From Mucilaginibacter corticis (GTDB lineage Bacteria > Bacteroidota > Bacteroidia > Sphingobacteriales > Sphingobacteriaceae): a stretch of DNA of 64,000 nt. This document shows, one piece after another, positions 57,980 through 64,000 of this stretch. The stretch lies in assembly GCF_007558865.1 (NCBI RefSeq), contig NZ_VLPK01000004.1, positions 1 to 64,000 of the forward strand. Reading direction: 5' to 3'. The notes beneath the pieces are model-generated. The model saw only the letters and a list, made by a program, of their open reading frames with translations, was not told the DNA's origin and searched no databases. Numbering within the stretch: the stretch's first letter is position 1; every line of letters begins with the position of its first letter. The translations under genes were made by a program, and so were the position numbers.

Positions 57980-60391
57980 ATGTTCAAGAATTATATAAAA
58001 ACGTCATTTCGTTTTTTATTGAAAAACCGTTTCTTCAGCGCACTTAATATTATAGGGCTTGCAACAGGCACTATATGCTGTATGTATATACTATTGTATG
58101 TGCAAGATCAGTATAGTTATGACCATCATCATGCAGATGTAAATGATATTTATCGTATCACTACATCAATAACCCATACCGGCGATGTTAAAAATATGGC
58201 TACCGCGTCGCCGCCTATAGCAATTGCAATGAAGAATGATTTTCCGGAAGTGTTGCAATATACCCGTTTTATCCCTACCCTGGGCGCAAAGGAACACCTG
58301 ATAAGCTATAAAGAAAAATCATTCTATGAACAAAACGCGTATTCGGTTGATTCAACTTTTTTTGATGTATTCACCTATCACTTTATTAAAGGTTCGGCAG
58401 CAAATGCTTTTAAGGCAGCCAATTCAATAGTGTTATTAAAGCCGGTGGCCGATAAGCTTTTTGGCACCGAAGATCCTATCGGTAAAATAGTTACCATGAA
58501 TGATGCCGACGGGAAAAATGTTTTCAAAGTTACGGGAGTCGTAGATGAAAGCGCGGGTAAGTCGCAGCTGTCGGCCAATATATTTATCAGAATAAACCGT
58601 AGCGGCTATGGTAGTGATTTACTTACTGACAACTCATGGGCGGGTTATAATTTCACCTTATCTTTCGTAAAGTTGCGCCCGGGTGCAAGCGCAGCCGCTC
58701 TTGAAAAAAAATTACCCGAATTTTTACGCAAACATGGAGGCGAGCAATTAAAAAGCTCAGGTATGACCAAGATCTTACACCTTCAGCCTGTACAAAACAT
58801 ACATACCACACCGGGTTATGACGCCGAAGGCGGGAAAATAGTAAGCTCAGCCTTTTTATACATGCTGATCTTGATAGCTGTATTGATACAAATTATCGCC
58901 TGTATAAACTTCATGAACCTATCAACCGCCAGGGCTTCAAAGCGTGCCAAAGAGGTTGGGGTACGTAAGGTTATTGGTGCCGGTAAATATGATCTGATCA
59001 TACAATTTTTGGGCGAGTCATTTCTGCTGGCGTTTATCAGTGTGATCATAGCCTTGCCTCTTTTGTGGCTATTGATACCTTATTTAAATCAGATAACGCA
59101 GGCCGATATTCATTTGTCACTTTTAAATAATCCGGCATTATTCATCATGCCGGCTGCGCTTATACTGATTACCGGTTTGGCTGCGGGGAGTTACCCGGCA
59201 TTTTATATGTCGGCATTTATGGCTATTAAAGTCATTAAAGGAAACTTTACCAACCAGGTTTCGGTTTCGGGTATAAGGCGTTCGCTGGTTGTTTTCCAGT
59301 TTGTGATATCTATTGTATTGATTACTGGTGTAATTATTATTTATAGCCAGTTAAATTATGTGAAGAATAAAGATCTGGGTTTTGAAAAAGACCAGCAGAT
59401 TATATTAACCTTTCACACTAATGACACGAAAAGTAAAATGTACGCCCTGGCTTCTGATCTGCAGCAATTACCTGAAATTAAATCAATAAGCAGAACCAGC
59501 AATACTTTTGGTGCCGAAGCTTACTTTGACTGGGGTGTGTTTTTATCAGGTACCAACCCGGCCGATGCTGTTGACCAGCAAGACCTTTACGCTGATGAAA
59601 ACTTTGTGAAAACAATGGGTATTAAAATAATAAGCGGAAGGAACCTGATGCAAAATGATACCGGTAAAGTGATGATCAATGAGGCGCTGGCAAAACGTTT
59701 AGGACTAAGCCCCAATAAAGCTATCGGTACCAAATTGTTTACAGATGGTACGCGTAAATATGAAATTGCCGGCGTAATGAAAGAATTTAATTATAAATCG
59801 CTTCATGAAGACATATACCCGTTTATGGTAATATATGCGCCAAAAGCTGATGAGGTTAATAACCTGGTTATTAGCGTCAATACAAAAAATTATGCATCGT
59901 TCTTAACCAAAGTAGAATCAGTATGGCATAAAAATCTGCCTCAAACCCCGTTTGATTATACTTTTATGAACGACAGGATGCAAAAAGCTTATGAAACAGA
60001 TACTGTTTTATCGCAGATCATCAACTCATTCACCATCATAGCAATTTTGATCTCGTGCCTCGGTTTATTTGGCTTGGCCGCATTTAGTGCAGAACAGCGT
60101 AACAAAGAGATCGGTATCAGAAAAGTATTAGGGGCAAGCGTAACCGGTATTGTGCAACTATTATCAAAAGACTTTTTAAGGCTTGTTTTTATATCTTTTA
60201 TAATTGCTTCGCCAATTGCCTGGTGGGCAATGAATAAATGGCTGCAGGCCTTTGTATACCGCGTTCCCATTAGCTGGTGGATGTTTGCCATGTCCGGATT
60301 TATAGCGTTGTTAATAGCTGTGGTTACGGTAAGCTTCCAGGCAATTAAAGCAGCGTTGATGAACCCGGTTAAAAGTATAAAGTCAGAATGA
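57980..60391 (+). CDS. FtsX/MacB-type ABC transporter permease
   Basis: An 803-residue duplicated permease: helix 1 (FSALNIIGLATGTICCMYILLYV), a periplasmic MacB-like domain, three helices ending near residue 420, then a second half with helix VVFQFVISIVLITGVIIIY, another MacB-PCD domain and a final FtsX triple-helix (AAFSAEQRNKEIGIRKVLGASVTGIVQLLSKDF). KEVGVRKVIGAGK and KEIGIRKVLGAS are the coupling repeats. No ATPase is adjacent. Bacteroidota carry many such orphans, used in lipoprotein-like or antimicrobial-peptide transport or mechanotransmission; role unknown. Confidence 0.9.
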   Translation: MFKNYIKTSFRFLLKNRFFSALNIIGLATGTICCMYILLYVQDQYSYDHHHADVNDIYRITTSITHTGDVKNMATASPPIAIAMKNDFPEVLQYTRFIPTLGAKEHLISYKEKSFYEQNAYSVDSTFFDVFTYHFIKGSAANAFKAANSIVLLKPVADKLFGTEDPIGKIVTMNDADGKNVFKVTGVVDESAGKSQLSANIFIRINRSGYGSDLLTDNSWAGYNFTLSFVKLRPGASAAALEKKLPEFLRKHGGEQLKSSGMTKILHLQPVQNIHTTPGYDAEGGKIVSSAFLYMLILIAVLIQIIACINFMNLSTARASKRAKEVGVRKVIGAGKYDLIIQFLGESFLLAFISVIIALPLLWLLIPYLNQITQADIHLSLLNNPALFIMPAALILITGLAAGSYPAFYMSAFMAIKVIKGNFTNQVSVSGIRRSLVVFQFVISIVLITGVIIIYSQLNYVKNKDLGFEKDQQIILTFHTNDTKSKMYALASDLQQLPEIKSISRTSNTFGAEAYFDWGVFLSGTNPADAVDQQDLYADENFVKTMGIKIISGRNLMQNDTGKVMINEALAKRLGLSPNKAIGTKLFTDGTRKYEIAGVMKEFNYKSLHEDIYPFMVIYAPKADEVNNLVISVNTKNYASFLTKVESVWHKNLPQTPFDYTFMNDRMQKAYETDTVLSQIINSFTIIAILISCLGLFGLAAFSAEQRNKEIGIRKVLGASVTGIVQLLSKDFLRLVFISFIIASPIAWWAMNKWLQAFVYRVPISWWMFAMSGFIALLIAVVTVSFQAIKAALMNPVKSIKSE

Positions 60392-60404
60392 TTTTTTATA
60401 CATG

Positions 60405-60480
60405 TAGTTGGCAGTTTTTAGTTGGCAGTTTGCAGTAATGATATAATGCATGCAAACTGCCAACTAAAAACTGCCAACTA
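60405..60480. repeat. 30-bp perfect inverted repeat of TAGTTGGCAGTTT words
   Basis: Arms 60405-60434 and 60451-60480 are exact complements around a 16-base loop. Each arm holds two tandem copies of the TAGTTGGCAGTTT word. It is the whole spacer between convergent genes (the permease and DUF1569 stops), where a bidirectional terminator would be expected, although T tracts are short. Confidence 0.95.
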
Positions 60481-60482
60481 AA

Positions 60483-60932
60483 CTACGCCCCAAATTGCCT
60501 TAAATGATGGTCCAGGTGTTTCCAGTTAAGCTGGGCCCATTCGCCGCTTTTAAATGTGCCGAAATAGGGGTGAGGGTATTTTACCAACCCGGCTTCGCCT
60601 TTTTGAAGCGCGAGTTGTATTATGGTTATAAATTTTCGTTTTTCGGTTTCAAAGTCGCAGTCATCAGTAACCCTTAATGTTACAAATGCAGGCATATGGC
60701 GGTCAAGTTGCTTTACTTTAAGTATTCTCCTTTTAGCGATCTGGCCAAATAGTACGCCTATCCAATGCCTTGAGGCCTTGGTATTGCCAAAAGCCATGTT
60801 CATGGCAAGCTGGCAATGCGCCATCATTTGTGCGCAGTCCATACTGCCCCATTGGGCCGGGGAGATTGCACTAAGTTGATTTATACGGTTGATGATCTCG
60901 GCATTGTTGTCCGTATTAAATATACTTTTCAT
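60483..60932 (-). CDS. DUF1569 protein (DinB-like four-helix fold)
   Basis: A 149-residue protein matching DUF1569: SPAQWGSMDCAQMMAHCQLAMNMAF with candidate metal-binding His, and the closing HPYFGTFKSGEWAQLNWKHLDHHLRQFG. The two His-rich ends are those expected of a DinB/YfiT-like metal site. Function unknown; relatives are linked to detoxification thiol transferases. No signal peptide. Confidence 0.88.
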   Translation of the reverse strand: MKSIFNTDNNAEIINRINQLSAISPAQWGSMDCAQMMAHCQLAMNMAFGNTKASRHWIGVLFGQIAKRRILKVKQLDRHMPAFVTLRVTDDCDFETEKRKFITIIQLALQKGEAGLVKYPHPYFGTFKSGEWAQLNWKHLDHHLRQFGA

Positions 60933-60970
60933 TTAAAATTAGGGGGAGAATTACTTAAGAACAACTTTGG

Positions 60971-61624
60971 CTATGCTGTTGGCGCCGAAAAAACATAATG
61001 GGTAACTAATTTATCTAACAACACCAGCGATGCAATAATTAACGCTATACCTGCCACCTCGTTTAAGCGGTGCACTAATTTTTCAGAGATCTTATCGCGT
61101 AGCTTATTTGCATAAAACGCCTTGGTGGTATCCAGTCCAAATTGTACGATCAATATGGTCATAAACATAATGGCTATTTTAAACGCCCGGTGATGCACGC
61201 CGTTGTGGTAAATAGTACTGGCCGTACCGATAACGGTTATCCAGTGGAATAAAATGGCGGGATTAAAAATGCACATCAAAAAACCCTTCAGGAAATAGCC
61301 TGTGCGTTTAAGGCCGGTGGGTGCTACGTTGTCGTAGTTAACTTTTGCCTTTTTGAAAATATAACGGATACCTACTGCAAACAATATAATACTGCCTACA
61401 ACGCCGGCTATAGTTTTAGTTTCGGGGGTTACCTCAAATAGCTGCGAGCCAAATAAAATAGAACCTACAAAGACAATATCGCTGCATACAACGCCGAGAG
61501 CTAAAAAAACACCGGCATGAAAACCGCGCTCGATACTGGTTTTAATTAAAGCAAAAAATACAGGGCCAGTCAAAAAAGTCAGCACTATCCCAATCCCAAT
61601 CCCCGAAATAACAGCTTCTATCAT
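60971..61624 (-). CDS. LysE-family exporter
   Basis: A 217-residue membrane protein with six helices starting MIEAVISGIGIGIVLTFLTGPVFFALIKTSIERGFHAGVFLALGVVCSDIVF, the LysE/RhtB opening (GPVFF, then an Asp in helix 2), and a C-terminal IALIIASLVLLDKLV. LysE/RhtB members export amino acids; substrate undetermined. The ATG at 61622-61624 fits the family; an upstream ATG adds 20 hydrophilic residues. Confidence 0.88.
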   Translation of the reverse strand: MIEAVISGIGIGIVLTFLTGPVFFALIKTSIERGFHAGVFLALGVVCSDIVFVGSILFGSQLFEVTPETKTIAGVVGSIILFAVGIRYIFKKAKVNYDNVAPTGLKRTGYFLKGFLMCIFNPAILFHWITVIGTASTIYHNGVHHRAFKIAIMFMTILIVQFGLDTTKAFYANKLRDKISEKLVHRLNEVAGIALIIASLVLLDKLVTHYVFSAPTA

Positions 61625-61773
61625 TAATCTGTAACCTTTGGTCAGTTTAAAGTATGCGAAGATGCGATTTTTATCGCTATACAAAGAAATTTAATGTGCC
61701 CTGTTATTAAAATTTGGACTGTGGAATTATAAAAATATGGTTATGTTAGTGGTTTAAAACCAATTTTAAACAA

Positions 61774-63390
61774 ATGGAACAAAACAACACCAAAAATTAT
61801 GGGTCGGCATTGTATACGCTGGTTACCGTATTTTTCTTCTGGGGCTTTTTAGCGGCTTCAAACGGCATTTTCATACCTTTTTGTAAAACACATTTTCAAC
61901 TTACGCAGTTTGAATCGCAGCTGATCGACTTTACATTTTACGGTGGTTATTTTATCGGTTCATTGATCCTTTATTTTGCTTCGCAGATAACCCGGGTTGA
62001 TATTCTGAACAAGTTGGGATATAAAAACGGTATAGTATTGGGGTTAGTAATATCGGCGGCCGGTGCACTGGTAATGATCCCGGCGGTGGCTACAGGTTCT
62101 TTTGCATTTATATTAAGTTCGTTTTTTATAATCGCTTTGGGTTTCTCGTTACAACAAACGGCCGCTAACCCGTTCGTGGTAGCTTTAGGCCCACCCGAAA
62201 CCGGTTCAAACCGTTTAAATTTTGCAGGTGCTATAAATAACATTGGCGGTTTGTTAGGCCCTATCGTGGTTAGTATAGTATTATTTGGTACCGCCAAAGG
62301 CGCGGCTGATGCAAGCACAGTTAAGTTATCTTCAATTGACACCTTATATTATATTCTTGCAGGTTTATTCCTGGCTGTCGCTATATTTTTCTACATTTCT
62401 AAATTGCCGGTAGTAACCAGCGATGAAAAGATCGAAGCCAGCAAGAAACCAACCCTGCCATTAATTATTATGTTCCTGGCATTTTGTTTGATATTGATCG
62501 CCGACCAGTTGGCTGGTTTTACAGGTATAGCAAAAGCAACGTTTATTTATGCTGCGCTGGCTATTATTATTTTAACATTAATAAGTTCGTTATTTGCTGC
62601 TCAAAAAAGCCAGGAAGGTTGGGGCGCTATGCAATACCCGCAGTTGATTTTGGGTATGATAGCCATTTTTACTTACGTGGGTACAGAAGTTACCATACAA
62701 AGTAATATGGGCGCTTTATTAAAACTACCGCTGTTTGGTAATTTTACCGAGTCGCAGATGTCGCCATTTATCTCATTGTACTGGGGCAGCTTGATGATAG
62801 GCAGGTGGACAGGTGCCATTGGCGCGTTCGATCTATCTAAAACGACAAAAAATATTCTTACCATTATTGTTCCGTTTGCTGCGTTTGCTGTAATATTATT
62901 AGTTAACAGGTCAAGCGGTGTTGATGTAAGCAACTTATACATTTATGCCATAAGCATCGCGGTAATGATAGCCGCCTTTTATATCGGCCAGCAAAAACCG
63001 GTGCGTACGCTGGTATCGTTAGGTGTATTAGGTATGATATTTATGCTGATCGGTTTATTTTCGACAGGTATGGTTGCGGTATTCGCGTTTATCAGCGGCG
63101 GTTTATGCTGCTCTATCATGTGGCCGTCTATCTTCTCATTAGCGATTACCGGCCTTGGTAAATATACAGGCCAGGGATCAGCATTTTTGATTATGATGAT
63201 CCTGGGTGGTTCTATTATCCCGCCGGTACAAGGCTTAATGGCCGATACTATGGGCATCCACCAATCATACGTTGTTCCGGTAATTGGTTTTGCTTACATC
63301 GTATTCTTCGCCTGGAAAGTACGTGTTGAACTGATCAAACAAGGTATCAACATCGATCACGTACAGGTAGAAAAAAGCGGGGGGCACTAA
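61774..63390 (+). CDS. sugar MFS transporter, FucP/GluP-like, with extra segment
   Basis: A 538-residue transporter of the fucose/glucose-galactose:H+ symporter family: FFFWGFLAASNGIFIPFCKTHFQL, FGYFIGSL-like helix 2 and TAANPFVVALGPPETGSNRLNFAGAINNIGGLLGPI. Typical members have about 410-440 residues and 12 helices; here about 90 residues between the halves (about 210-300) add two hydrophobic helices (LPLIIMFLAFCLILIADQL, ATFIYAALAIIILTLISSLF). So 14 helices are likely, which is odd. Substrate unknown. Confidence 0.88.
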   Translation: MEQNNTKNYGSALYTLVTVFFFWGFLAASNGIFIPFCKTHFQLTQFESQLIDFTFYGGYFIGSLILYFASQITRVDILNKLGYKNGIVLGLVISAAGALVMIPAVATGSFAFILSSFFIIALGFSLQQTAANPFVVALGPPETGSNRLNFAGAINNIGGLLGPIVVSIVLFGTAKGAADASTVKLSSIDTLYYILAGLFLAVAIFFYISKLPVVTSDEKIEASKKPTLPLIIMFLAFCLILIADQLAGFTGIAKATFIYAALAIIILTLISSLFAAQKSQEGWGAMQYPQLILGMIAIFTYVGTEVTIQSNMGALLKLPLFGNFTESQMSPFISLYWGSLMIGRWTGAIGAFDLSKTTKNILTIIVPFAAFAVILLVNRSSGVDVSNLYIYAISIAVMIAAFYIGQQKPVRTLVSLGVLGMIFMLIGLFSTGMVAVFAFISGGLCCSIMWPSIFSLAITGLGKYTGQGSAFLIMMILGGSIIPPVQGLMADTMGIHQSYVVPVIGFAYIVFFAWKVRVELIKQGINIDHVQVEKSGGH

Positions 63391-63400
63391 TTAATAACTA

Positions 63401-63467
63401 GTTCAATGGTTCATTAGTTCATTGGGGCTGAAAAGCGTTTGACCAATGAACTGATGAACAATTGAAC
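63401..63467. repeat. 25-bp inverted repeat of GTTCATTAGTTCA words
   Basis: Arms 63401-63425 and 63443-63467 match at 23 of 25 bases. Both are strings of GTTCAnTnG words; the same word family fills the 38.35-38.45 kb spacer. The right arm is 13 bp before the dCMP deaminase start. Confidence 0.88.
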
Positions 63468-63479
63468 CAATAAACTAAC

Positions 63480-63935
63480 ATGAAACCATCCTTCGATCAT
63501 ATCTTCATGAAACTGGCTACCGATCTGGCGCTGCGTTCGCATTGCGTTAAGGCTCATGTTGGCGCGGTTTTAACACAGGATACCCGGATCATCTCCATCG
63601 GCTACAATGGCCCGCCTGCGGGTACGCATAACTGTGATGAAGAATGGCCCGAAGCAGGTTGCCCGCGCGACTCGAAAGGAAGCTGTTCGCTTGCCCTGCA
63701 CGCCGAAGAAAACGCCATATTATACGCCGTTAAAAGCGGCGCACGGTTAGAAGGCGCTACATTATACACTACCTTATCCCCATGTATAGCCTGCGCAAGG
63801 CTGATCTTTTCTGCCGGAATTAAACAGGTTTATTTTGATAAATCATATGCCAAATACAAAGGCATAGCGAGCGATGAAGGTGTCGATTTTTTGAATAAGT
63901 TTGGTGTGCCTACCATACAGTTGCTTGAAGATTAA
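63480..63935 (+). CDS. dCMP deaminase family protein
   Basis: A 151-residue zinc deaminase. Zinc ligands and the catalytic Glu are in LHAEENAILYA and SPCIACARLIF (PCxxC), with the N-terminal Cys/His set CVKAHVGAVLTQDTRI and GTHNCDEEW. It most resembles ComEB/dCMP deaminases, which make dUMP for thymidylate synthesis. The ATG directly follows a word-repeat spacer. Confidence 0.9.
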   Translation: MKPSFDHIFMKLATDLALRSHCVKAHVGAVLTQDTRIISIGYNGPPAGTHNCDEEWPEAGCPRDSKGSCSLALHAEENAILYAVKSGARLEGATLYTTLSPCIACARLIFSAGIKQVYFDKSYAKYKGIASDEGVDFLNKFGVPTIQLLED

Positions 63936-64000
63936 CCGTATAATTTAGCCCTAAAATTCACTAATCCTATAAACTTTAGTTTAGACAATTAACGGCTTAA

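Noticed and set aside
1..64000. rRNA, tRNA, insertion sequence or prophage genes
   Set aside because: I saw no tRNA-like TTCRANYC cloverleaf, no rRNA blocks, no transposase, integrase or phage structural motifs on either strand.

Overview
The window reads as a chromosomal segment of a Bacteroidota bacterium, most likely family Sphingobacteriaceae (Mucilaginibacter/Pedobacter-like; the genus is inference). Support comes from two type IX secretion (T9SS) outer-membrane genes (porT beside ubiE, and a porG/DUF6089 gene in the order nadK-porG-uppS-bamA-skp-skp), a secreted protein ending in a T9SS-type sorting domain, a SemiSWEET transporter, a long-form PurF, A/T-rich gene leaders without obvious Shine-Dalgarno sites, and about seventeen exact matches to the Bacteroidota -7 promoter element TAnnTTTG at sensible distances from starts. 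I see no rRNA, tRNA, CRISPR array, transposase or prophage.

Layout. 1-3949: edge of a surface-polysaccharide locus (glycosyltransferases, a methyltransferase, a WecA-like initiating transferase), with two glycosyltransferases truncated head to head at one point near base 2206. 4053-6796: gap, a GNAT gene and pgk. 7033-8295: nadR-like kinase and pnuC for nicotinamide riboside salvage. 8566-13299: TetR-controlled EmrB/EmrA/TolC efflux operon with palindromic operators. 13577-15327: AraC regulator and an SDR. 15438-19020: peroxiredoxin, M23 peptidase, FAH-family enzyme, T9SS-sorted protein. 19216-25472: transport and PAP2 phosphatases. 25621-31404: M3 peptidase, SRPBCC protein, epimerase, Crp-like regulator, UbiA-type prenyltransferase, EngB. 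31606-33682: VOC protein and a GNAT-MarR-GNAT operon. 33989-35451: menG/ubiE-porT. 35528-45875: housekeeping and envelope block (SDR, YqeY, hydrolase, CBS protein, NAD kinase, PorG, UppS, BamA, two Skp proteins, MurI). 45999-53957: nuoHIJKLMN, a complex I cluster that lacks nuoA-G here. 54066-63935: AmtB, a small orphan, PurF, an FtsX-type permease, DUF1569, LysE, an unusually long sugar MFS transporter and a dCMP deaminase.

The most unusual signal is in the spacers. At least ten contain long inverted repeats whose arms are themselves built from short, degenerate, tandemly reiterated words (for example TAGTTGGCAGTTT, GATTAGAGATTAGT, GGTTCATTAGTTCA, GGATTTCGGAT). Each spacer has its own word, a few words recur at distant loci, and arms reach 23-30 bp of perfect complementarity. 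They lie between operon genes, between convergent genes, around a divergent promoter region, and in one case run into the 5' coding end of nadR. A second class consists of GC-rich nested palindromes (13.5, 17.7 and 48.7 kb). A third class is operator-like palindromes that overlap recognisable -7 elements (tetR, marR and SemiSWEET loci).
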